From NCBI RefSeq assembly GCF_015070875.1, contig NZ_JADDIV010000004.1, forward strand, positions 124,001-188,000: a stretch of 64,000 nt of DNA. The letters run 5' to 3'. Shown here one piece after another: positions 1-6,898 of this stretch. Under the pieces are notes generated by a model. The model was not told where the DNA came from, ran no database searches, and was given only the letters and a program-made list of their open reading frames with translations. The stretch comes from Ramlibacter pallidus. Its GTDB lineage: Bacteria; Pseudomonadota; Gammaproteobacteria; Burkholderiales; Burkholderiaceae_C. Each line of letters begins with the position of its first letter. Position 1 is the first letter of the stretch. The position numbers and the translations under genes were made by a program.

Positions 1-1030
1 GCTGGGAATCGAGTCCTCGTGCGACGAGACCGGGGTGGCCGTCGTCGAGGCCACCGGCCCCGGCGTGCCCGTGCTGCGCGCGCATGCCTTGCACAGCCAG
101 GTCGACATGCACCAGGCGTATGGCGGCGTGGTGCCGGAACTGGCCAGCCGCGACCACATCCGCCGGGTGCTGCCGCTGGCGCAGGACGTGCTGGCCCGCT
201 CCGGCTGCGCCCTGCCGGACATCGATGTCGTCGCCTACACCCGCGGCCCCGGACTGGCGGGCGCGCTGCTGGTCGGCGCGGGCGTCGCCTGCGCCCTGGG
301 CGCGGCCCTGGGCAAGCCGGTGCTGGGCGTGCACCACCTCGAGGGCCACCTGCTGTCGCCTTTCCTGAGCCGCGATCCGCCGGAGTTCCCGTTCGTGGCC
401 TTGCTGGTCTCCGGCGGCCACACGCAGCTGATGCAGGTCGACGGCGTCGGGCGCTACGCGCTGCTGGGCGAAACCATCGATGACGCGGCCGGCGAAGCCT
501 TCGACAAGTCGGCCAAGCTCCTGGGCCTCGGCTATCCGGGCGGTCCGGCCCTGTCGCGGCTGGCGGAGCAGGGCGACCCCGAAGCCTTCAAGCTGCCGCG
601 GCCGCTGCTGCACAGCGGCGACCTCGACTTTTCCTTCGCCGGGCTGAAGACGGCCGTGCTCACGCAGGCGAAGAAGCTCGGCGACGGGCTGGAAGCGCGC
701 AAGGCCGACCTCGCGGCCGCGACGGAGGCAGCCATCGTCGACGTGCTGGTGCGCAAGTCGCTGGCCGCGCTGGATGCGAGCGGACTGCAGCGCATCGTGG
801 TCGCCGGCGGCGTCGGCGCCAACCGGCGGCTGCGCGCGCAGCTCGACGCCGCCTGCGGCCGGCGCGGCGTGCGCGTCCACTATCCCGAGCTGGCCCTGTG
901 CACCGACAACGGCGCCATGATCGCGATGGCCGCCGCCATGCGGTTGCAGGCCGGGGTGCAGGAGGCGCAGCCGTTGTATGCCTTCGACGTCAAGCCGCGC
1001 TGGCCGCTGCAGGAGCTGGCCGCCGCGTAA
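1..1030 (+). CDS. tsaD: tRNA N6-adenosine threonylcarbamoyltransferase TsaD (5' end outside window)
   Basis: TsaD transfers the threonylcarbamoyl group from TC-AMP to A37 of ANN-decoding tRNAs, working with TsaB and TsaE in the cytoplasm. The reading frame is already open at base 2 and begins [11 protein letters not shown], the N-terminal signature of the Kae1/TsaD ASKHA fold, so only the first one to three residues are missing. The metal-binding HHLEGH motif, the VSGGHTQL loop and the C-terminal CTDNGAMIA motif are all visible. About 343 codons are present, the usual family length. A GTG at 35 would remove the N-terminal motif and is not the start. The gene stands alone here and is followed by a 97-bp gap. 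Confidence 0.97.
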   Translation, partial: LGIESSCDETGVAVVEATGPGVPVLRAHALHSQVDMHQAYGGVVPELASRDHIRRVLPLAQDVLARSGCALPDIDVVAYTRGPGLAGALLVGAGVACALGAALGKPVLGVHHLEGHLLSPFLSRDPPEFPFVALLVSGGHTQLMQVDGVGRYALLGETIDDAAGEAFDKSAKLLGLGYPGGPALSRLAEQGDPEAFKLPRPLLHSGDLDFSFAGLKTAVLTQAKKLGDGLEARKADLAAATEAAIVDVLVRKSLAALDASGLQRIVVAGGVGANRRLRAQLDAACGRRGVRVHYPELALCTDNGAMIAMAAAMRLQAGVQEAQPLYAFDVKPRWPLQELAAA

Positions 1031-1115
1031 CCGCCCCGTGCCGGCCAGCGGGACCGTGCGTCGTAGGGATGCGGCTCCCATGGTTCACCCGGAGTCTCGC
1101 GCGCGCGTGGCCCCC

Positions 1116-1121
1116 TAAGAT
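1116..1121 (+). promoter_or_regulatory. -10 hexamer TAAGAT of a probable leaderless promoter
   Basis: TAAGAT ends six bases before the ATG at 1128, so transcription would begin at or next to the start codon. No Shine-Dalgarno and no convincing -35 are visible. The same spacing recurs before several other genes in the window. Confidence 0.45.
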
Positions 1122-1127
1122 GAAGCC

Positions 1128-1772
1128 ATGAACGCGCACGCGCCATCGACCGGCTTCACCGATGCGGCTGCCATGTGGGACCGGCGCTTCTCCGAATCCG
1201 GCTACCTGTTCGGCACCGAGCCCAACGCCTGGCTGCGCGACCATGCGGACCTCTGGCACGCCGGGCAGCGGGTGCTGTGCGTGGCCGACGGCGAAGGGCG
1301 CAACAGCGTGTTCCTGGCCGACCGTGGCCTGATCGTCGACGCCTTCGACATCTCGGAGGTGGGCGTGCGCAAGGCGCGCGATTTCGCCCGCATCACCGGC
1401 GTGAAGGTCAATTTCGCCATTGCCGATGTCGCGCGGCTGTCCTGGCCCGAAAGCCTGTACGACGGCGTGGTGGCCATCTTCATCCAGTTCGCCGACCCCG
1501 AGCTGCGCCGGCGCATCTTCCACGGCATGGTGCGCTGCCTCAAGCCGGGCGGCTTGCTGGTGCTGCAGGGCTACACCCCGAAGCAGCTGGATTACCGTAC
1601 CGGCGGGCCCGGCATCGAATCGCACCTGTACACCGCGAGCCAGCTGCGCGAATCCTTCGCGGGCATCGAGATCCTGGAGCTGCGCGAGTACGAGGCCGAA
1701 CTGGCCGAGGGCTCCGCCCACCGCGGCCACTCCGCGCTGGTCGGCCTGGTGGCGCGCAAGCCGCTCGCCTAG
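1128..1772 (+). CDS. class I SAM-dependent methyltransferase
   Basis: A 214-residue cytoplasmic protein of the TehB/UbiE-like class I methyltransferase fold. After an N-terminal MWDRRF..GYLFGTEPN segment, the SAM-binding loop reads VADGEGRNSVFLA near residue 50, followed by the acidic end of strand beta-2 (VDAFDIS). A C-terminal KPGGLLVLQGY segment is typical of the family. The N-terminal FG-x-EPN segment is common in thiol or tellurite methyltransferase-like proteins, but the substrate cannot be read from sequence. The ATG has no Shine-Dalgarno and may be leaderless. The 3' end overlaps the convergent LysR gene by 4 bp. Confidence 0.9.
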   Translation: MNAHAPSTGFTDAAAMWDRRFSESGYLFGTEPNAWLRDHADLWHAGQRVLCVADGEGRNSVFLADRGLIVDAFDISEVGVRKARDFARITGVKVNFAIADVARLSWPESLYDGVVAIFIQFADPELRRRIFHGMVRCLKPGGLLVLQGYTPKQLDYRTGGPGIESHLYTASQLRESFAGIEILELREYEAELAEGSAHRGHSALVGLVARKPLA

Positions 1773-2674
1773 CGCGCCTGGCCCCGCCCGAACCACTCGC
1801 TCCAGTAGTCCAGGCAGGCCTTGATCTTGGGCAGCCGGTGGCGCAGGCCGGCGGTGACCGCGTAGACCGGCACCGGGCGCAGGTCGACGAACTCCGCCAG
1901 CACGGGCACCAGCCGCCCCTCGCGCACCAGCACGTCACCCACCAGCGTGGCGAGCCGGCCGATGCCGAGCCCTTGCAGCACCATGGTGGCCGCCATGTTG
2001 GTGTCGTTCGCGCTCCAGCGGCCCTGCGCGTGGAAGGTGAGGGGCTCGCCACCGACGCGGAACGGCCACTCGTTGAGCAGGGGCACGGCGCTGTTGGTCA
2101 CCAGCGCGTGTTGCGCCAGTTCCGCCGGCTGCAGCGGCAGGGCGTGCGCCTGCGCATACGCGGGCGCCGCATACAGCGCGCGCCCCAGCGTCCCGACCTG
2201 GCGTGCGACGACGGTGTCCGGCAGGCTGGTCGCCGTGCGGATCGCGATGTCGATGCCGTCGCGGGCCATGTCCAGCATGCGGTCGCCGATGTCCAGGTCG
2301 ACCTGCAGGCGCGGATGCCGCGCGCCCAAGCCCGGCAGGCTGGGCACCAGCTGGTACTGGGCGACCACCGTGCTGGCCGCCACGCGCACGCGTCCGCTCG
2401 GCTCGCCCGAACGCTCGGCGAATTCGCCTTCGAGTTCTTCCAGCGTCAGGATCGCGCGGCGGCTGTACGCGAGGAAGGTGCGGCCTTCGTCGGTGAGCGA
2501 GAGGCCATGCGTCGAACGGTTCATGAGGCGCGCGCCGCAGGCCTTTTCCAGCCGCGCGAGCGTGCGCGAGACCTGGCTCACGGGCACGTCGCGCTCGCGC
2601 GCCGCGGCGGACAGCGAGCCCAGGTCGGCCACGCGGGCATAGAGGGCCAGTTCGTCCAGCTGCAGGTTGCGCAT
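1769..2674 (-). CDS. LysR-family transcriptional regulator
   Basis: A 301-residue regulator with an N-terminal winged helix-turn-helix (LYARVADLGSLSAAARE.., recognition helix SQVSRTLARLEK, residues 5-65) and a C-terminal periplasmic-binding-protein-like effector domain (about 90-295). It resembles the CrgA/DmlR-type subgroup. The start at 2674 fits the first residues of the HTH (MRNLQLDEL) and has TACCAT six bases upstream. It is divergent from the small ORF and tautomerase at 2799-3346, with 124 bp between them, and LysR proteins usually control the divergent neighbour. That pairing is the likeliest regulation here. The effector is unknown. Confidence 0.93.
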   Translation of the reverse strand: MRNLQLDELALYARVADLGSLSAAARERDVPVSQVSRTLARLEKACGARLMNRSTHGLSLTDEGRTFLAYSRRAILTLEELEGEFAERSGEPSGRVRVAASTVVAQYQLVPSLPGLGARHPRLQVDLDIGDRMLDMARDGIDIAIRTATSLPDTVVARQVGTLGRALYAAPAYAQAHALPLQPAELAQHALVTNSAVPLLNEWPFRVGGEPLTFHAQGRWSANDTNMAATMVLQGLGIGRLATLVGDVLVREGRLVPVLAEFVDLRPVPVYAVTAGLRHRLPKIKACLDYWSEWFGRGQAR

Positions 2675-2680
2675 GCGCGG

Positions 2681-2686
2681 ATGGTA
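2681..2686 (-). promoter_or_regulatory. -10 hexamer TACCAT before the LysR gene
   Basis: On the minus strand TACCAT is followed by exactly six bases (CCGCGC) and the ATG of the LysR gene. No Shine-Dalgarno is present, so the mRNA may be leaderless. Confidence 0.45.
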
Positions 2687-2798
2687 GCCAGCCCCGGCGG
2701 GCCTTGCAGCGCGTGCAAAAGCACTTTGCGGCGGCCGGCGTTTCCCGCAGGGGGGCGGATTCCTAGAGTGGAGGCACCTTCCAACCCAGGAGCTTTCC

Positions 2799-2948
2799 AT
2801 GCACCACCCGCACACCGAAGACTACGCCCGGCTGATGGCCGCGGCGCAACTGCGCGCCCACCGCCTGCGGCGCGAAGCGATCCAGGCGTTCTGGGACGAG
2901 GTCGCGCGGCGCCTGCGCGGCGCCTGGCGCACGCTGGCGAGGGGCTGA
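2799..2948 (+). CDS. small conserved-looking protein of unknown function (49 aa)
   Basis: A 49-residue ORF starting MHHPHTEDYARLM and ending in a basic, Trp-containing amphipathic stretch (FWDEVARRLRGAW). The predicted start lies a few bases after CCAGGAGC, a good Shine-Dalgarno, and its TGA is followed two bases later by the ATG of the tautomerase, which suggests a two-gene transcript. There is no signal peptide or membrane segment. The composition resembles short proteins placed beside tautomerase genes under LysR control in Burkholderiales, but I do not recognise a named family. Confidence 0.7.
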   Translation: MHHPHTEDYARLMAAAQLRAHRLRREAIQAFWDEVARRLRGAWRTLARG

Positions 2949-2950
2949 CC

Positions 2951-3346
2951 ATGCCGATGCTGCAACTGAAGGTCTCGCCCCCGCAGGATGCCCGCCGCCG
3001 CACGCTGCTCGCGCAGCGCATCACGGCCCTGACCCACGAAACCCTGGGCAAGCGCGTGCCGGTGACGGCGCTGGTCATCGAGGACCTGCCGAAGGACCGC
3101 TGGTTCATCGGCGCCGAGCCGCCGCCCGAGGCCGCCGCCTGGCTGGAGATCAGCATCACGCAGGGCACCAACACCAACGACGAGAAGCAGGCGTTCGTCG
3201 AGCGCACCTGGCAGGAGCTCGCGCAGCAGCTCGGGCCGCTGGCCGAGGCGAGCTACGTGATCGTGCGGGAGGTGCCGGCGACCGACTGGGGCTTCGGCGG
3301 CATGACGCAGGAGGCGCGCAAGAAAAGCAGAACGCCCGCGCTTTGA
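2951..3346 (+). CDS. tautomerase-superfamily protein
   Basis: A 131-residue protein. Residue 2 is proline (MPMLQLKVS), which becomes the N-terminal catalytic base of 4-oxalocrotonate-tautomerase-like enzymes after Met removal. At 131 residues it matches the longer, fused-subunit members rather than the 60-80-residue 4-OT enzymes. The C-terminal half holds the second beta-alpha-beta unit (ASYVIVREVPATDWGFGG). It is translationally close to the 49-aa ORF and divergent from the LysR gene, its likely regulator. The substrate (keto-enol tautomerisation or dehalogenation) cannot be inferred. Confidence 0.85.
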   Translation: MPMLQLKVSPPQDARRRTLLAQRITALTHETLGKRVPVTALVIEDLPKDRWFIGAEPPPEAAAWLEISITQGTNTNDEKQAFVERTWQELAQQLGPLAEASYVIVREVPATDWGFGGMTQEARKKSRTPAL

Positions 3347-3357
3347 GGGCGCGGGCG
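3320..3357 (-). terminator. intrinsic terminator of the hsp20 gene, inside the tautomerase 3' end
   Basis: Arms 3333-3341 and 3349-3357 form a 9-bp all-GC stem with a 7-base loop that contains the tautomerase stop codon. Read on the minus strand, the stem is followed by a pyrimidine/T-rich run (TTCTGCTTTTC), so it would end transcripts of the hsp20 gene. The plus strand has no T-run. Confidence 0.6.
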
Positions 3358-3377
3358 CTGCGGCGGACGGGTGCGGC

Positions 3378-3752
3378 TTACTTGACTTCGATCGAGCGGG
3401 CCGTCACCACCGGCTTCTTCTTGGCCAGGGTGAGCGTCAGCACGCCGTGTTCGAGCTTCGCGCTGGTCGCCTCGGCATCGATCTCGGCGGGCAGCTCGTA
3501 GGCCGCCTTGTACTGGCGCGGGGCGTCGGCGACGGTCTGCACGCGGACCACGGTGCCGTCGACGTCGATGGTGAGCTGCTCACGCGCGACACCGGGCACG
3601 TCCAGCGACACGGTCCAGGCTTCCTCGGACTGCTCCACCTTCACGCCGGCCACGGCGGGCGCGAAGGATTCGTTCAGGAAGCGCTCGAAGCTGCGGTCGA
3701 AGGCGCGTGCGGGCACGTAGGCGCGGGTGCGAAGGGCGGGGGCGAAAAACAT
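3378..3752 (-). CDS. Hsp20/alpha-crystallin small heat-shock protein
   Basis: A 124-residue cytoplasmic chaperone of the Hsp20 family, which holds unfolding proteins in a refoldable state. The alpha-crystallin domain spans about residues 35-120, with VPGVAREQLTIDVDG and the conserved GVLTLTL motif near its end. The start at 3752 (MFFAPAL) is preceded by AGGAG at the right distance. An upstream in-frame ATG at 3791 lacks this. The gene is divergent from the binding-protein gene at 3892. I see no clear sigma-32 promoter or ROSE-type element in the 139-bp gap. Confidence 0.93.
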   Translation of the reverse strand: MFFAPALRTRAYVPARAFDRSFERFLNESFAPAVAGVKVEQSEEAWTVSLDVPGVAREQLTIDVDGTVVRVQTVADAPRQYKAAYELPAEIDAEATSAKLEHGVLTLTLAKKKPVVTARSIEVK

Positions 3753-3891
3753 GGTTCCAACTCCTGTCTGTGATCGGGTGGGACTCGGCACGATCGGTGC
3801 CTGTGCGTCCCTTACACTGCGCGGCTTTCATTCGATCGCCGCCTGGTCACCATCTGCGCACCGGGCCGCGCATTTCAAGGGAACAGCACGC

Positions 3892-5166
3892 ATGAAATAT
3901 CCGCGCCGCGCGGTCTTGAAATCCCTCGCCGCGACGGCATTTCTGCCCGCCTTCGCCCGTGCGCAGCCGGCCGCGCCGGTGCGGCTGGCGATGATCGAAG
4001 GACTCTCCGGCGGCAACGCCAACGGCGGCGAGGCGGTGTTCCGCAACCTGGTGTGGGCCGTGGAGCGCGTCAACGAGCGCGGCGGGGTGCGCACCCGCGA
4101 AGGCGCGCGGCCGCTGCAGCTGGCGCGCTACGACAGCAAGGGGCAGATCGAGGAAGCGCTCACCGCCTTCCGCTCCGCCGTCGACGAGGGCGCGCGCGTG
4201 ATCCTGCAGGGCAATTCGTCGGCGGTGGCCGCGGCGCTGATCGAGGCCGTGAACCGCCACAACGAACGCGACCCGCAGCGGCGCGTGGTGTTCCTGAACT
4301 ACTCCGCGGTCGACCCGATCCTCACCAACGAGAAGTGCAGCTTCTGGCACTTCCGGTTCGATGCGCACGCCGACATGCGCATGGCGGCCCTGATGTCGGT
4401 GCTCCGCGAGGACCGCGCCGTGAAGTCGGCCTACCTGATCGGGCAGGACTACAGCTTCGGGCAGGCCGTGCTGCGCGAGGCGCGCCGGCAGCTCGCCGCG
4501 CAGCGCCCCGACGTGCAGGTGGTCGGGGACGAACTGCACCCGCTGCTGCGCGTGAAGGATTTCGCGCCCTACGCGGCCAAGATCCGCGCGAGCGGCGCCG
4601 ACGCCGTGATCACCGGAAATTTCAGCGCCGACCTGACGCTGCTGGTCAAGGCGGCACGCGAAGCCGGGTTCGAGGGCCGCTTCTACACCTTCTACGGCAA
4701 TGCGCTCGGAGCGCCCGCCGCCCTGGGCGAGGCCGGCATCGGCAAGGTGCTGGCGGTGGCCGACTGGCTGCCCAACCTGCCCACGCGCGAAAGCGAAGCC
4801 TTCTATCAGGCCTTCCGCCGCCGCTACCCCAGCCCCGCCGACGACTACGTGCACATGCGCATGCAGATGATGGTCGAGGCGCTGGCGCAGGCGATCGACA
4901 AGGCCGGCAGCGCCGACGCCCTGGCCATCGCTTCCGCGCTGGAGCAGGTGCGCGTCACCTTCGCGGGGCAGTCCGGCCACATGCGCGCCGCCGACCACCA
5001 GTTCCAGCAGCCGCTGGTGGTGGGCGTCATGGACCGCCAGGGCACGCCCGGCGTGAAGTTCGACGTGGAAGGCTCCGGCTACGGCTTCAGGGTGGTCCGC
5101 ACCCTGGCGCCGATGCAGGCGGAAATGCCCCACGCGTGCAGGATGGCCCGTCCGGCGGGATACTGA
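3892..5166 (+). CDS. ABC transporter periplasmic substrate-binding protein (Leu/Ile/Val-binding type)
   Basis: A 424-residue periplasmic binding protein of the type I (LivJ-like, Peripla_BP_6) fold. The N terminus carries PRRAVLKS followed by a hydrophobic segment and AFARA, consistent with a Tat signal peptide. Mature motifs include MIEGLSGGNANGGEAVFRN and DAVITGNFSADLTLLVK. No permease or ATPase gene is adjacent, so it is an orphan receptor. An aminotransferase starts 6 bp after its stop, suggesting co-transcription and possibly an amino-acid-like ligand. That last point is inference. Confidence 0.9.
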   Translation: MKYPRRAVLKSLAATAFLPAFARAQPAAPVRLAMIEGLSGGNANGGEAVFRNLVWAVERVNERGGVRTREGARPLQLARYDSKGQIEEALTAFRSAVDEGARVILQGNSSAVAAALIEAVNRHNERDPQRRVVFLNYSAVDPILTNEKCSFWHFRFDAHADMRMAALMSVLREDRAVKSAYLIGQDYSFGQAVLREARRQLAAQRPDVQVVGDELHPLLRVKDFAPYAAKIRASGADAVITGNFSADLTLLVKAAREAGFEGRFYTFYGNALGAPAALGEAGIGKVLAVADWLPNLPTRESEAFYQAFRRRYPSPADDYVHMRMQMMVEALAQAIDKAGSADALAIASALEQVRVTFAGQSGHMRAADHQFQQPLVVGVMDRQGTPGVKFDVEGSGYGFRVVRTLAPMQAEMPHACRMARPAGY

Positions 5167-5172
5167 GGCCCC

Positions 5173-6327
5173 ATGCGCCAGACCGTCCAGAACCTCGAAG
5201 AATCCAAGATCCGCGAAGTCGCCAATGCCGGCATGGGGCGCAGCGACGTGCTGGCGTTCTGGTTCGGCGAAAGCGACGAGGTCACCCCCGACTTCATCCG
5301 CGAGGCCGCCATCGCCTCGCTGCGCGCGGGTGAAACTTTCTATGCCCACAACCTCGGCTTGCCGGAGTTGCGCGAGGCGATCGCTGCCTATGCTTCCCGG
5401 CTGCATGGCCACGTCGCCGCCGACCGCATCGGCGTCACCTCCGGCGGCGTCAACGCGCTGATGCTGGCCTGCCAGGCCGTGGTGGACGCCGGCGACGAGG
5501 TCGTGGCGGTCACGCCGGTCTGGCCGAACCTCACGGCGCAGGCGGTGATCATGGGCGCCAGGCTCAAGCGCGTGTCGCTGCAGCCGCGGGACGGCGCCTG
5601 GACGCTGGACCTGCAGGCGCTGCTGGACGCCGTCACGCCCGCCACCCGGCTGCTGATCGTCAACGCGCCCAACAATCCCACCGGCTGGACGCTCACCCGG
5701 GCGGAGCAGGAGGCGATCCTGGCCCACTGCCGCCGCACCGGCACCTGGATCCTGGCCGACGAGGTGTACGAGCGCCTGTACTACGAAGCCACGCCGAACG
5801 GCTGCGCCCCCAGTTTCCTGGACGTGGCCCGGCCGGACGACCGGCTGGTCGTGGCGCACAGCTTCTCCAAGAGCTTCCTCATGACCGGGTGGCGCCTGGG
5901 CTGGCTGGTGATGCCGCCGGACATGACCCACCACATGGGCAAGCTGATCGAGTTCAACACCTCCTGCGCCAGCGTGTTCACGCAACGCGCGGCCATCGAG
6001 GCGATCCGCCGCACCGACGAAGTGACGCCGCGGGTGGTGGCGCACCTGAAGGCCTGCCGCGACACCCTGGTGCCGCTGCTGCAGGCGTTGCCGGGGGTCG
6101 AGCTCAGCCCTGCGAAGGGCGGCATGTACGCCTTCTTCAAGCTCGACGGCTACGACGATTCGCTGGCGCTCGCCAAGCGGCTGGTCGCCGAGGCGGGGAT
6201 CGGCCTGGCGCCGGGCAATGCCTTCGCGCCGGAGGCACAGGGCTGGCTGCGCTGGTGCTTCGCTTCGAAGGACCTGGCGCGGCTGCGCCAGGGCGTGGAC
6301 CGGCTGGCCACCTGGCAGGCCAAATAG
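5173..6327 (+). CDS. PLP-dependent class I/II aminotransferase
   Basis: A 384-residue fold-type I aminotransferase. The PLP lysine is K233 in [24 protein letters not shown] (the Asn-Pro-Thr-Gly loop) and the AspC/DapL-like C-terminal segment with [12 protein letters not shown] are present. It is most like the aspartate/aromatic group of uncharacterised aminotransferases, and its amino-donor specificity cannot be assigned. It lies 6 bp downstream of the binding-protein gene, probably in one transcript, and is followed by the rpsO promoter. Confidence 0.9.
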   Translation: MRQTVQNLEESKIREVANAGMGRSDVLAFWFGESDEVTPDFIREAAIASLRAGETFYAHNLGLPELREAIAAYASRLHGHVAADRIGVTSGGVNALMLACQAVVDAGDEVVAVTPVWPNLTAQAVIMGARLKRVSLQPRDGAWTLDLQALLDAVTPATRLLIVNAPNNPTGWTLTRAEQEAILAHCRRTGTWILADEVYERLYYEATPNGCAPSFLDVARPDDRLVVAHSFSKSFLMTGWRLGWLVMPPDMTHHMGKLIEFNTSCASVFTQRAAIEAIRRTDEVTPRVVAHLKACRDTLVPLLQALPGVELSPAKGGMYAFFKLDGYDDSLALAKRLVAEAGIGLAPGNAFAPEAQGWLRWCFASKDLARLRQGVDRLATWQAK

Positions 6328-6357
6328 CCCCCCGGCGGGCGGGCCAGCCCGGTCCGC

Positions 6358-6363
6358 TATAAT
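6358..6363 (+). promoter_or_regulatory. consensus -10 box TATAAT of rpsO
   Basis: A perfect TATAAT about 85 bases before the rpsO ATG predicts a start near 6370. The -35 region is not recognisable in this GC-rich stretch. Confidence 0.75.
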
Positions 6364-6371
6364 CCGCGGGT

Positions 6372-6421
6372 TCTGCTTTCCAGCAGAGCGCACGCAGGGC
6401 CGCAGTTCCGGCAGCCCTGCG
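6372..6421 (+). promoter_or_regulatory. structured rpsO 5' leader (two hairpins)
   Basis: The predicted leader has a 6-bp hairpin (TCTGCT/AGCAGA, 6372-6387, 4-base loop) and an 8-bp hairpin (CGCAGGGC/GCCCTGCG, 6393-6421, 13-base loop), both upstream of the AAGGA ribosome-binding site. S15 is known to repress its own mRNA through leader structures that differ between phyla, and this is a candidate for that element. Confidence 0.4.
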
Positions 6422-6448
6422 CAAGTCAACAACTTTCAAGGACACACC

Positions 6449-6712
6449 ATGACCGCCATCAACAAGGCAGAGGTCGTTTCCGCGCATGCGCGCGGCGCCA
6501 ACGACACCGGCAGCCCAGAAGTGCAAGTCGCGCTGCTGACCGCCCGCATCAACGAACTCACCCCGCACTTCAAGACGCACGCCAAGGACCACCACGGCCG
6601 CCGCGGCCTGCTGCGCATGGTGAACCGCCGCAAGAGCCTGCTCGCGTACCTGAAGAACAAGGACGCCGAGCGCTACACCTCGCTGATCACCAAGCTGGGC
6701 CTGCGCAAGTAA
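6449..6712 (+). CDS. rpsO: 30S ribosomal protein S15
   Basis: S15 is a primary 16S rRNA-binding protein that organises the central domain of the small subunit. The 87-residue sequence contains the conserved [28 protein letters not shown] and [13 protein letters not shown] segments. The ATG follows TCAAGGACACACC. The gene precedes pnp, as in most proteobacteria, with a terminator between them. Confidence 0.98.
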   Translation: MTAINKAEVVSAHARGANDTGSPEVQVALLTARINELTPHFKTHAKDHHGRRGLLRMVNRRKSLLAYLKNKDAERYTSLITKLGLRK

Positions 6713-6731
6713 GCGCCGGTTCCGCCACGAG

Positions 6732-6769
6732 ACGCCTGAGACAGTTCTGACGACTGCTCAGGCGTTTTT
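6732..6769 (+). terminator. intrinsic terminator between rpsO and pnp
   Basis: Arms ACGCCTGAG (6732-6740) and CTCAGGCGT (6757-6765) form a 9-bp stem with a 16-base loop, followed by a run of T ending at 6769. It would end or attenuate rpsO transcripts before pnp. Confidence 0.85.
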
Positions 6770-6801
6770 CACTTCGGAGCGGCCGGACCGGATACGCGCT
6801 G

Positions 6802-6848
6802 TGTCATTCCTGGGGGGTTCGGGCCTCCCGAGCCCCGCAGGAATGGCA
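6802..6848 (+). promoter_or_regulatory. long near-perfect hairpin in the pnp leader
   Basis: Bases 6802-6823 pair with 6827-6848: about 21 of 22 positions pair (two G-U, one G-G mismatch) around a 3-base loop, 50 bases before the pnp start. E. coli pnp is autoregulated through a long leader stem that RNase III cuts, and this structure is a candidate counterpart. Its outer arms also resemble the CATTCC..GGAATG repeats of Burkholderiales, so it may have begun as an extragenic palindrome. Confidence 0.55.
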
Positions 6849-6898
6849 TCGTGTTCGGCACCCCAAGCTCCGCCAACCGAGAGAAAGAGAGCAAGAAC

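Noticed and set aside
1175..2950. Plus-strand open frame running into the tautomerase gene
   Set aside because: Only the last 131 codons are the tautomerase; the upstream part overlaps the methyltransferase and LysR genes in other frames.
3786..3801. GGCAC..GTGCC dyad between hsp20 and the binding-protein gene
   Set aside because: A 5-bp arm is too short to distinguish from chance in this GC-rich sequence.
3847..6432. Minus-strand open frame of about 860 codons over the binding-protein and aminotransferase genes
   Set aside because: Composition is biased as in a shadow frame, and it covers two real genes on the other strand.
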